DNA of 22,582 nt from Welwitschia mirabilis (Eukaryota > Gnetophyta > Gnetopsida > Welwitschiales): the NCBI GenBank assembly GCA_051453625.1, contig JBOZIK010000001.1, forward strand, positions 254,074-276,655, read 5' to 3'. Made by a program: the position numbers and the translations under genes. The notes under the pieces are model-generated. The model was not told the DNA's origin and searched no databases. It saw only the letters and a list, made by a program, of their open reading frames with translations. Position 1 is the stretch's first letter. The number at the start of each line of letters is the position of its first letter. Below, piece after piece: positions 9,482 to 18,302 of the stretch.

Positions 9482-9790
9482 ATGCCTTGGGATAAGATTA
9501 AATCTACACCTAAGGCAAATGCTGTTATTGAAGAGTATAAATCCCTTGATGATGTTGATCATTATGAGTCAAATGCATTTTTTAATACTTCTAACTTTGT
9601 AGGTATGAGTGAGCAGATACCTCATGATGAAACTTGGATTCTTGACATGCTAATTGTCACATAACTTATCAGTGTGATTATTTTAATGACTTTGTCAAAG
9701 TGCCCACTCAAGTTTATTTGTTAGATAGAACTCTAGTTCTAATGGAAGGCTATGGTTTAGTTACTCTTAACTTGACATCGGTCTCTCCAT
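9482..9790 (+). pseudogene. Copia protease region, element 1, active site lost
   Basis: An open run from 9482 leads into DETWILD at about 9627-9646, the usual lead-in to the copia aspartic protease motif D-[ST]-G-A. Here the residues after D are M-L-I, so the catalytic triad is destroyed and a stop follows. In a shifted frame ITYQCDYFNDF and a VYLLD...LVLMEGYG block continue the protease fold. Family role: cleavage of the Gag-Pol precursor inside the particle. The same region of element 2 reads D-I-S-A. Confidence 0.7.
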
Positions 9791-10008
9791 AAACTACTTC
9801 TTATGCTCTATATACGCCTTCTTTAAGGTCGCATCTTCTATCACTTTCCACCTTGGTATGAGAATATTACTCATTCTCTATGGCAAAGAATTTAGTGGAT
9901 ATTTTTAATTTCAATAACAAAATAGCTATGCGAAGCTACAAAGATGGTAAACTTATTCATCTTTAAGATTGTATTAAAAAGTGTGAGACCACTTACATCA
10001 CTTCCCAA
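9791..10008 (+). pseudogene. Pre-integrase region, element 1, truncated
   Basis: TPSLRSHLLSLSTL (about 9815-9857) is the copia block between protease and integrase (consensus feel: hP-L--NLLS-S-L). It is followed by SYKDGKLIHL near 9930. In element 2 the equivalent block (about 14145-14175) leads into the integrase core; here the frame goes within about 60 bases into the post-integrase linker (LDAQYPTVEGG at about 10018). The zinc-binding and DDE regions are therefore deleted in contiguous sequence. Confidence 0.6.
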
Positions 10009-10253
10009 GCCGAAACTTTGGATGCTCAATATCCTACGGTTGAGGGGGGGTGATGTAGATACCAATCTTACTTTAGTTCCTTCTATTGGTACAACTTCTT
10101 TACAACCTTTACAAATTAAACAATTCTGTGCTCTGAGCACTCTTAATCATGGTTTCCATAGTAATATAATAGGTTCTCTAATCAAAGAAGTTGAGACTAC
10201 CAATAGGTAACATCCTAGTCCTTGGTCATAGTCTACTTTATAAGGTATTCATT
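10009..10253 (+). pseudogene. Integrase-RT linker, element 1
   Basis: LDAQYPTVEGG begins a linker shared with 15122 and 16044. It continues through a Thr/Ser/Leu-rich segment ending SLIKEVETTNR. No enzymatic motif is present. An 8-G run at about 10043-10050 shifts the frame. It lies where copia polyproteins have a variable region before reverse transcriptase. Confidence 0.6.
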
Positions 10254-10353
10254 NNNNNNNNNNNNNNNNNNNNNNNNNNNNNNNNNNNNNNNNNNNNNNN
10301 NNNNNNNNNNNNNNNNNNNNNNNNNNNNNNNNNNNNNNNNNNNNNNNNNNNNN
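10254..10353. other. Assembly gap of 100 N
   Basis: Default-size gap flanked by a 37-base imperfect overlap (10217-10253 and 10354-10390). Confidence 0.99.
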
Positions 10354-10740
10354 AGTTCTTGATCATAGCCTACTCTCCAAGGTATTCATCAGAATGAAAA
10401 GTGTAAAACTGGAACCATATATAGCTCACATGCAACTCATGATAATGATGTTAATGAGCTTCATTTAATTTCTAATGGTAAACTAACTTCTTTAAAAGAC
10501 ATAATTTTATATTATCAATGGATCCAAGCCATAAAAAAAGAATACTATGCTCTTGTAGAAAATGGTACATGGGAGTTGATTCATAAAATTTAGGAACCTA
10601 TACAACATGGAGTCATTACATTAGTACATCATCCAATTATAGAGTCAATAATTACTACTCAAAAAAAATGCTAGGTTGAGAGAGACATTCCAATATCTTA
10701 ATCCAAAATTGGATTAACAAATAATGAGTTGAATTAAACT
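10354..10740 (+). pseudogene. Linker end and reverse-transcriptase N-terminal stub, copy a
   Basis: LHLISNGKLTSLKDII is followed by QWIQAIKKEYYALVENGTWELI (about 10510-10590). The W..A...E...L..NGTWEL pattern is the entry to the copia reverse transcriptase domain. No RT palm motif follows; the sequence instead passes through a short unrelated stretch toward the LTR, cut here by the gap at 10741. The same stub is repeated at 10841. Confidence 0.7.
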
Positions 10741-10840
10741 NNNNNNNNNNNNNNNNNNNNNNNNNNNNNNNNNNNNNNNNNNNNNNNNNNNNNNNNNNNN
10801 NNNNNNNNNNNNNNNNNNNNNNNNNNNNNNNNNNNNNNNN
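10741..10840. other. Assembly gap of 100 N
   Basis: Default-size gap; 10429-10740 and 10841-11155 are the same sequence on its two sides. Confidence 0.99.
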
Positions 10841-11159
10841 GCAGACAACTCATGACAATGATGTTGATGAGCTTCATTTAATTTCTAATGGTAAACCAAC
10901 TTCTTTAAAAGACATCATTTTACATTATTAATGAATCCAAGCCATAAAAGAAGAATACCATGATCTTGTAGAAAATGGTACATGGGAGTTGGTTCATAAA
11001 ATTTAGGAACTTATACAACATGAAGTCATTACACTAGTATATCATCCAACTGTAAAATCAATAATTACTACTCAAGCAAAGATGCTTAGTTAAGAGAAGT
11101 TCCAATATTTCAATCCAAGATTAGATTGACAAATAATGAGTTGAGGTAAACTCATTTTC
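10841..11159 (+). pseudogene. RT N-terminal stub copy b, running into the LTR
   Basis: Second copy of the linker/RT-entry segment (ENGTWELV at about 10970-10993). This one is contiguous with the LTR that begins near 11160, and so proves that no RT palm, fingers or RNase H sequence lies between stub and LTR in element 1. About 165 bases separate the last RT-like residue from the LTR. Confidence 0.7.
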
Positions 11160-11218
11160 TTTTTATACATCATGGGATTCACTTGACTGTTAAATCTTTG
11201 ATTGAAGTCATATTGAAT

Positions 11219-11318
11219 CCTAGTACTATGAAATGTGTAGTACACATTTTATCCTAGCATTACAAGGTGTGTAATGCACAAGAATAAGTCTATCTACTAT
11301 GGGATGTGTAGCAGTGAA
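11219..11318 (+). promoter_or_regulatory. U3 tandem repeats with palindromic core
   Basis: Three copies of a CCTAGTACTAYRGGATGTGTA-like unit, starting at 11219, 11253 and 11294. The first contains TGTGTA-G-TACACA (11234-11246), a perfect 6-bp inverted repeat around one base. Position upstream of the TATA box suggests LTR enhancer elements; binding proteins are unknown. Confidence 0.5.
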
Positions 11319-11567
11319 TTGACTGCTTCTTTTACAAAGTAGTTTTCTCATACGAAAACTCCTTTTTGAAGGTTTTATTATAGGCCAAATTTGCAAGGTT
11401 TTTCCCCAAGCACTCTAGTTTTACCTTGAAAAAGAGTGTATCTCCATATTCAAGGGAAAATTAATAAGGCTAAGACACACCATGGTCCCATGCCTAGGAA
11501 TATGTAAAAATCCTAGTGATGTGCTTATCTATTTAAGTAAGCTCTTTATTGAATAAGAAAGAGGAGA

Positions 11568-11577
11568 AATAAAATTT
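11568..11577 (+). terminator. Poly(A) signal of LTR
   Basis: AATAAAATTT lies about 40 bases after the TATA-like site. The same word occupies the same place in the other two LTR copies (17208-17217 and 18723-18732), which supports function in 3' end formation. Confidence 0.5.
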
Positions 11578-11640
11578 TAATTGGGAAATCTTATGCCTCT
11601 CCATTTTTGGCATTTTTGTTTTCTAACATTTTCTTCATAC

Positions 11641-12804
11641 TTGACTTTAAGCCCTTTCTAATTAAGGTTTTAAAAATTGGAAATTACATTTACTCTAAAA
11701 ACATCATATTATTTACTAGTAATAAGTCTTAGTTAGTGATAAGCACATGAAACCTTACATAGATAGATATTCACGTCAGATTGTGCTGTCCTTTAAGCTT
11801 ATTGTATAGTCTNNNNNNNNNNNNNNNNNNNNNNNNNNNNNNNNNNNNNNNNNNNNNNNNNNNNNNNNNNNNNNNNNNNNNNNNNNNNNNNNNNNNNNNN
11901 NNNNNNNNNNNNAGATTGTGCTGTCCTTTAAGCTTATTGTATCGTCTTTTAACTACCTTAACTCTAAAGTTTAGGTCATATGGAGAGTCATGTCTCTCTT
12001 AAGGAAAATTTTTTGAGGTGCTCCAAGGTTGAGACTCTTACGTATACCTTCATAATCAAGGGTAAATTAATTGAAGGCTAAAGGCACAACGGTCAAATCT
12101 ACTTGGATTTTATCACCAAGTTAATAGCAAGACATAAGTATAATCAATTTTAAAATTTATTAAGTTTGAGATATAAGTAGTGTATCAACATTGCATGGTA
12201 TTCTTCCTTAAGGGGATATATAAATGACTTGGACACCCCACTTAGGTAATTTACATTTTGTCTTTTTACTTCCTTAGGAGATAATGGTATACCATTGAAA
12301 AGGACATGATTACTACCTAAATTCAAGAGCAAACATAAAATTGAGCAATCTCAGCATTTTTATGACATGAATTAGATCTATTTCTTCATAAAATTTACAC
12401 TACACACATTAAGAAATTTTAATAAATTACTGTTGTTTTTATTTCATGTGTATAGGATTTAAATCATTTGAGGGATGGGTTCTAGCTTTATCATACTTTG
12501 TGTTTTGGACAGATTACTTGAATTATGAGAAGATCCCCTTTTGTTATGACTATACCTCTTTGTTGTAACCTTTGTCTTTCATTGTAACTAGGATAGATTA
12601 CTTGAAGCTATGGATAAGACCAGGATTCGTTTTCTTATGACTATACCATTGTCTTCATTTTTCCTTGTTTCCTTTGTGGATTTTGAGAAGATTTCTTTAT
12701 GTAATAGATATTTCGCTTTTAGTTATGGATGTGAGTAAGATTCATAGACTTTGTATTTAACTCATTACTTGTTAAAGTTATTTTATCTTTTCTTAGAATT
12801 TGTC
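11641..12804 (+). mobile_element. Element 2 leader
   Basis: Diverged homologue of 6083-7038 and 7139-8062, interrupted by the 100-N gap at 11813-11912. It keeps TAATAAGTCTTAGTTAGTGA, CATATGGAGAGTC and the TTGGACAGATTACTTGAA / AGGATAGATTACTTGAAG motifs at 12505 and 12590, each followed by TTATGACTATACC. No reading frame is conserved, so a non-coding leader of about 1.1 kb is the best call. Confidence 0.65.
11813..11912. other. Assembly gap of 100 N
   Basis: Default-size gap flanked by a 35-base overlap with one mismatch (11778-11812 and 11913-11947). Confidence 0.99.
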
Positions 12805-13695
12805 ATGGCTTCAACATTAAAAGGTCTATTCTAGATCTTATTAGATATCTTTACTCTAGTATTGATAATAGAAATCATAACTAATATTATGTTGAATTCA
12901 CACGATGATTAGAGTTGGGAGGAATGGAATGAAGACTTCATATATATAATGCAAATTTAAAAATTTGATATAGCACATGTTCCTCTTTAAAACTAGGACG
13001 AAGAAGATGCATGGAAATTCATTAATAGTAAGATCATAGAGATAACATGAAAATTAATAGATACTTTGCATAAAACATTGTTTGATAGAAGTAAGTTTAG
13101 TTATAACAACTAATGTACTTTGCAAGATATATTTTATGCAAATAATGATCTAGAATTGATCAACCTTATTATGAACATGAATAAACTTCATTATCAAAAA
13201 TACAAAATGCATTATCTCATAGCTTAGATGATAGATATTAAGATAAACATTACTGAGATGTGCCCAAATGATTAAGTATGCATTCATTATACCAACTTGA
13301 TTTGTTGCTATTTAGAGGATTTATCTATTCATAGCTACATTCTACCTCTTTATGAAAGCAAGTAGCTATAAAATTTAACATGATCAGTAAGGATCTTATT
13401 ATCGTAGATGAATAATTTAACTTTGCAGGACTTTTATCCTCTGATATAACATTTAAAGTTTCTCATTCTCATAGTCCTCTATGAAAAAACAAATAGCTTT
13501 TAAATAATGCTCATTAGCATAAGGATAAGTCTCATGATAAAGGAAAGGCTTCATAAAAACAATAATCTACTATACCATCTCCTCATAATTCATCTTAGAA
13601 AAAAAGAAACTAGATCTAAAAATTGCTACTCTAATATTAATGCTTATAGTATGAAAGACAAGGCCATACTATAGACTTTTATAGGATTTCTGAGG
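12805..13695 (+). pseudogene. gag: Copia gag, element 2, decayed
   Basis: The ATG at 12805 opens MASTLKG. One frame then runs about 185 codons to about 13366, broken only by stops. It includes SWEEWNEDF, EDAWKFINSK and FDRSKFSYNN...DIFYANNDLELINLIMNMN, which align with element 1 gag and the copia UBN2-type gag. The remaining part to 13695 is more broken and holds a poor zinc-knuckle remnant near 13620-13690. Family role: particle formation and RNA packaging. It is less frameshifted than element 1 gag over the same region. Confidence 0.7.
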
Positions 13696-14100
13696 GAAAT
13701 ATCAAATATACTTCTAAGGTACATGTTGTAACTAAATAATCTAGTTTATTTAAAGATGCTAAATCTTTTGAAGCCAATGTAGTTTTTGAAAACTTTGATT
13801 TCATTGGTATGAGTGAGCACATACCTTAAGATGAGACATAAATTTTGACATAAGTGCAACTCATCATGTGACTCATAGGCTTGATTATTTTGATACCTCT
13901 ATTAAAGAATCAAGTCATATATATCTAGTAGATTGAATAATAGTTCTTATGGAAGGGTATATTTTAATTACCTTTGACTTAACATCACTCTCTATATAAA
14001 ACATTTACATGTTCCATATGTTCCTTTCTTGAGGTCACATCTTCTATCTCTTTCAACTTTGCTAAGAGAAGATCATTAACCTTTATGATGAAGCACTTTA
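13696..14100 (+). pseudogene. Copia protease and pre-integrase region, element 2
   Basis: MSEHIP.DET leads to D-I-S-A-T-H-H at 13847-13867, where the family has D-[ST]-G-A-T-H-H; the first D is kept but the glycine-containing loop is altered, so the enzyme would be inactive. VTHRLDYFDTS and a LVD...VLMEGY block follow in the same frame. Near 14030 a FLEVTSSISF segment corresponds to the block between protease and integrase seen in element 1. Confidence 0.65.
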
Positions 14101-14886
14101 TGAATATTTATAATTGGAAAAATTAGTTGACTATGAAATGCTACATAGATGAAAAATTTTTTCATCTTCAAGGATGTATCAGAATTCATGAAATAGCCTA
14201 CACAGTTACCTAGGATAATATTTCTCCATCATTTTTTGAGAACTTTGAATGCCATGTGTGAGAATGGTTATTATCTTCTTCTAGCAATTCCATGGAATTT
14301 TTTATAATGTGAAGCATTCATTATGAACAAAGTAACTAAACAACACTTTGCACTAAGTAAGTGATATGCAGATTATAAGTTTTTACTTATACATAGTGAT
14401 TTATGTGGTTTAATGTGAGTGTCCATCCTATAAGGCTATCAATACTTCATTTCATTTATTAATAATCATACTTAAATATTTTAGTTGTACTTTATTAAGG
14501 TCAAATCTAAAGCTTTAGATATCTTTAAAAAGTTAAAAACTAAGGTGAAAAACTAGGCCAATTGCAAGATTTAAGGATTTCACTCAGATAATGATGGTGA
14601 ATATACATTATCAAGTTCAAGGATTTTTTTTGTTTTGAAGGTATTCATCACTTAAAAACCTACCCCAAGAGGTCACAACAAATATAATTTTAGAGTAATT
14701 TAATTGTAGTATCATGGATATGATGCATTTCATGATGTATTTCAATGGCTATAAGACCTATCCTTGGGATGAAGTAGTGAATACAACTATGCATATTAAT
14801 AATCATATTGGTCGATATATTAAAAGGAAGTCTCTCTAGCCAAAAGGTGATTTGAGTATAAGTCGAAGTCAAATAATTTTTAGGTT
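14101..14886 (+). pseudogene. Copia integrase core, element 2, DD35E still traceable
   Basis: CEAFIMNKVTKQHFA (about 14310-14355) resembles the end of the HHCC zinc domain. LLIHSDLCG gives the first catalytic Asp (codon 14398-14400), and FHSDNDGEY the second (14587-14589), 63 codons later in the same frame. NIILE at about 14680-14695 supplies the Glu (14693-14695), 106 bases after the second Asp: 35 codons plus one base, so DD35E spacing is kept but with a frameshift. SIMDMM and WDEVVNTTMHINN complete the core. Integrase inserts element cDNA in the nucleus. Stops abound; a 235-N gap truncates the 3' side. Confidence 0.8.
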
Positions 14887-15121
14887 NNNNNNNNNNNNNN
14901 NNNNNNNNNNNNNNNNNNNNNNNNNNNNNNNNNNNNNNNNNNNNNNNNNNNNNNNNNNNNNNNNNNNNNNNNNNNNNNNNNNNNNNNNNNNNNNNNNNNN
15001 NNNNNNNNNNNNNNNNNNNNNNNNNNNNNNNNNNNNNNNNNNNNNNNNNNNNNNNNNNNNNNNNNNNNNNNNNNNNNNNNNNNNNNNNNNNNNNNNNNNN
15101 NNNNNNNNNNNNNNNNNNNNN
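14887..15121. other. Assembly gap of 235 N
   Basis: Sized gap. The right-hand contig starting at 15831 begins 213 bases before its LDAQ motif, which would fall inside this gap, so 15831-16043 probably supplies the missing sequence. Confidence 0.99.
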
Positions 15122-15709
15122 TGGATGCTCAATGTCCTATAGCTGAGGGAGAAGATACAACTACTAGTTATGCTTCAATTTCTTCTATTGATGTGACTTC
15201 TTTGCAACTTTATAAATTAAGCAATTTGATGTTCTAAGCATACTTAGATGGTTTCACTAGTAATTCAGTAGGTTCTTTAATTAAAAAATCTAATACTACT
15301 TAGATATGACATCAAAGTACTTGATTATATTATACTCTTTAAGATGTTCATGATGATAAGAATGGTAAAACTAAAACTAAACACGACTCTCATACATATT
15401 ATGATGATGAAGATGAGGAGCTTCACTTAATATTTAATGGTAAACTAACTTCTTTAAAAGACATCATTCTACATAATCAGTGGGTTCAAGCCCCTAAAAG
15501 AAGAATATTATATGTTTATAGAAGATGGCACATGAGAGTTGATTTATAAAATTAAGAAAATTATACAACATAAAGTTATTACACTAGTACATCCTTTGAT
15601 AGTAAAACCAATAACTAATACTTAAATAAAGATACTTAATTAAGAGAAGTTCTAGCAATTTCAATCCAACATTAGATTTACAATTAGTTGATTCAAACTC
15701 TTTCTTTCT
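15122..15709 (+). pseudogene. Linker and RT entry stub, element 2, copy a
   Basis: LDAQCPIAEGE starts the linker. EELHLIFNGKLTSLKDIILHNQW and a shifted EDGTWELI-like segment (about 15520-15550) form the RT entry stub, as in element 1. No RT palm motif follows; the sequence reaches the LTR start (TGTATATTATAAG at 15710) after about 160 bases. A 100-N gap begins 21 bases into the LTR. Confidence 0.65.
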
Positions 15710-15730
15710 TGTATATTATAAGCTTCATTT

Positions 15731-15830
15731 NNNNNNNNNNNNNNNNNNNNNNNNNNNNNNNNNNNNNNNNNNNNNNNNNNNNNNNNNNNNNNNNNNNNNN
15801 NNNNNNNNNNNNNNNNNNNNNNNNNNNNNN
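15731..15830. other. Assembly gap of 100 N
   Basis: Default-size gap. The left contig ends just inside an LTR; the right contig restarts upstream, in the integrase C-terminal region, so 15122-15730 corresponds to 16044-16775. Confidence 0.99.
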
Positions 15831-15832
15831 AT

Positions 15833-15981
15833 ATGCCATGTAAAGATCATGATAAATTTGGAGCACATGCTTGCATTGGCATTTTTGTGAGATATCTAGC
15901 TAACCCAAAGGGTTTTCAAGTGTATCTCCCAGAGCATCACAAGATAATTATTTCTCACGGTATCATCTCTTTAAAGAATTA
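15833..15981 (+). pseudogene. Integrase C-terminal (SH3-like) region
   Basis: An unbroken run of about 49 codons reads KFGAHACIGIFVRYLANPKGFQVYLPEHHKIIISHGII in two pieces (KFGAHACIGIFVRY, then NPKGFQVYLPEHHKIIIS). This matches the copia block after the integrase core (KFDxR....FLGY....KGYRL......K...SRDV.F), classed as a retroviral-SH3-like domain that contacts DNA. It stops at TAA 15979-15981. It is the least damaged coding piece in the + strand family. Confidence 0.8.
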
Positions 15982-16522
15982 AAATAATAATTCTCATCTT
16001 GATCCTTCAAAGATTTGTTTTTTCTTTAATTCAATAACCATATTGGATGCTCAATGTTCTACAGCTGAGGGGGGAGATAAAACTACTAGTTATGCTTTAA
16101 TTTTATCTATTAATATGAATTCTTTGCAACTTCATAAATTAAGCAATTTGATGTTCTAAGCATACTTAATCATAGTTTTACTAGTAATTCAGTAGGTTCT
16201 TTAATTAAAGAAGCTGGTGCTACTTAGATATGACATTAAAGTACTTGATTATATTGTACTCTTCAAGAGGTTCATGATGATAAGAATGGTAAAATTGAAA
16301 CACTAGTAACTTAGTAGGTTCTTTAATTAAATAAGCTGATACTACTTAGATATAACATCAAAGTACTTGATTATATTGTACTCTTTAAGATGTTCATGAT
16401 GATGAGAATGGTAAAATTGAAACTAAACACGACTCTTATACATTTCATGATGATGAAGATGAGAAGCTTCACTTAATCTTTGATGGTAAACTAACTTATT
16501 TAAAAGACATGATTCTACATAA
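15982..16522 (+). pseudogene. Linker, element 2 copy b, with 122-bp tandem duplication
   Basis: LDAQCSTAEGGDK (about 16044) starts the same linker as 15122 and 10018. Within it 16180-16301 and 16302-16423 are adjacent copies, about 92% identical, of a 122-bp segment that is single in the 15122 contig. 122 is not a multiple of three, so the duplication shifts the frame. It ends in the RT entry region at a 184-N gap. Confidence 0.65.
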
Positions 16523-16706
16523 NNNNNNNNNNNNNNNNNNNNNNNNNNNNNNNNNNNNNNNNNNNNNNNNNNNNNNNNNNNNNNNNNNNNNNNNNNNNNN
16601 NNNNNNNNNNNNNNNNNNNNNNNNNNNNNNNNNNNNNNNNNNNNNNNNNNNNNNNNNNNNNNNNNNNNNNNNNNNNNNNNNNNNNNNNNNNNNNNNNNNN
16701 NNNNNN
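16523..16706. other. Assembly gap of 184 N
   Basis: Sized gap covering the RT entry stub of this contig; 15485-15670 is the corresponding sequence in the other contig. Confidence 0.99.
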
Positions 16707-16754
16707 CTTTCCAAAATTGGATTTACAATGAGTTAATTTAAACTCTTTCTTTCT

Positions 16755-17261
16755 TGTATATTATGGGCTTCATTTGAGTCTTTGATTAAAGTCATTCATG
16801 ATCCTAGTACTACAGGATGTGCAATACAATGAGGACCTAGACTACAGTATATGTAGCACATGTTTTGGCCTAGTATCATGGGATGTATACTGCATGTAAT
16901 AAGCCTTATTTGATAAAAGATGTGTAGTGATAAATTGACTACTTCTTTAATGAAGTAGTTCCCTCACATGGCAAATGCTTTAAGAATGTTTTATTATAGG
17001 CTACATTACTAAGGTTTTCCCTTGACAACTCTGGTTTTCTCTTGGAAGAGAGTGTATTCCCACATTGGGGGGGAAGGTAGGGGGATTACTAAGATTTACA
17101 TGCACATGATGGTCCTACATTTAAGAATGCGTGAAAACCTTGGTTAAATCCTAATGATATGCTTACCTTTATAAGTAAGCTCTTCAATGTAATAAGCAAA
17201 AAGGAAAAATAAAATTTCAGTTTAAAAAATCTTGCTCATGCTCTTCTACTTACCAGCATCT
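16755..17261 (+). repeat. LTR of the RT-less copia family, 3' end of element 2
   Basis: It starts TGTATATTATGGG and ends near TTACCAGCA, about 507 bp. It has U3 subrepeats at 16803, 16836 and 16869 (33-bp spacing), a TATA-like TTTATAAG (about 17168), AATAAAATTT at 17208-17217, and a long G run near 17067. It is nearly the same as 18303-18775 and more distant from 11160-11640. Sequence after 17261 does not match the leader, so this is the outer end of the array. Confidence 0.7.
16803..16929 (+). promoter_or_regulatory. U3 33-bp repeat array
   Basis: CCTAGTACTACAGGATGTGC (16803), CCTAGACTACAGTATATGTA (16836) and CCTAGTATCATGGGATGTAT (16869) are spaced exactly 33 bp, with a weaker fourth unit near 16918. 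They lie about 270 bp upstream of the TATA-like site. Confidence 0.55.
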
Positions 17262-18190
17262 AGAAGAATCTCATTTGTGACTTTAGTAAAAATATCTTAA
17301 CTCAACAATTGGAATTCCCCTATTCATAAATGAAAAGGTGGAAAAGATAGAAGACTTATTCTTCTAGTTCATGAATTATGTAAAAAATCCATTGATAAGC
17401 ATGAAATTCTGGACTAATCCCTTATTAGGATTTTTTGGAAGAACCACCACATTAATTTAACCTGTAATGGTGAATTTAAAAGTAAATAACGTGGAAAATG
17501 TTAAAAATAGGAATGGGTATTTATTCCTATTGCATACTATATGTAATAATATCTACGCTTATAATGTGGTATAAACCCTTACTTAAAGATAGGGATTAGG
17601 ATTTTTCTAATTAATAATTAAGCTCATCATATAACATTTGATTATTATTTTACATTTATTTCCAAAGAATTTATAACCTTGTTAAGTTATAAACTTACTA
17701 ACTAAAATTGAATCCCACAAGATGTTAATTAATCCATTACACTTGGAAAATTGTAATACAATTGATGCATTAACAATAATAAATAAGAAAAAGGAGAGGT
17801 AAAAATAAATAAAGAAAGAAAATAGAGTACCTAAAGGAAAAACTTAATCCTAAACTAACAAGTGGTCAAGAAGCCTTACATGATTACATAACACTACTCA
17901 TAGTATACCTACATTACGAGACAAGTCTATAGAAACTGTGCTTCTATCGTATGGACCAACATATGTTCAAAGGTTTAAAACTTTTTATTTTTTAATTTTT
18001 AACAAAAATGAAAGCATTTCCAACAAAAGAAAAAAAATTTCTCATCATATAGCACATGTTTTTCCTTTTACATTTATTAATAAATAACTTATAACTATAT
18101 TAAGTTATAACCTTACTAACTAAAATTAAAGTCTGTAGGACATCAATTAATTTATTAAGTTTTAAAAATCATGATTACAACAAGTAGATA
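17262..18190. other. AT-rich flank, no gene; repeated at 18776-19643
   Basis: Starts TCTAGAAGAATCTCATTT after the LTR end. It contains purine-rich stretches, a GTGGTATAAA word, and one and a half units of a repeat of about 430 bp. On the minus strand it could be LTR or 3' flank of the reverse-oriented copia element further right, but no LTR pair is visible to prove this. The same sequence recurs after the gap. Confidence 0.45.
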
Positions 18191-18290
18191 NNNNNNNNNN
18201 NNNNNNNNNNNNNNNNNNNNNNNNNNNNNNNNNNNNNNNNNNNNNNNNNNNNNNNNNNNNNNNNNNNNNNNNNNNNNNNNNNNNNNNNNN
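18191..18290. other. Assembly gap of 100 N
   Basis: Default-size gap; 16742-18190 and 18291-19643 are the same sequence on its two sides, the longest such overlap in the window. Confidence 0.99.
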
Positions 18291-18302
18291 CTCTTTCTTT
18301 CT

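Larger units (their letters stand above)
11160..11640 (+). repeat. LTR of the RT-less copia family, between elements 1 and 2
   Basis: Homologous to 16755-17261 and 18303-18775 but clearly more diverged. It contains three U3 subrepeats (11219-11246, 11253-11280, 11294-11318), a TATA-like TATTTAAG (about 11530) and AATAAAATTT (11568-11577). It is followed directly by the element 2 leader, so it serves both as 3' end of element 1 and 5' end of element 2. Boundaries are approximate: TG...CA ends cannot be fixed, and no primer-binding site is recognisable after it. Confidence 0.65.

Noticed and set aside
9892-10210. Overlapping frames on both strands, 82 and 88 codons
   Set aside because: The minus frame is a shadow; the plus frame is part of the copia linker already described and is shifted by the G run.
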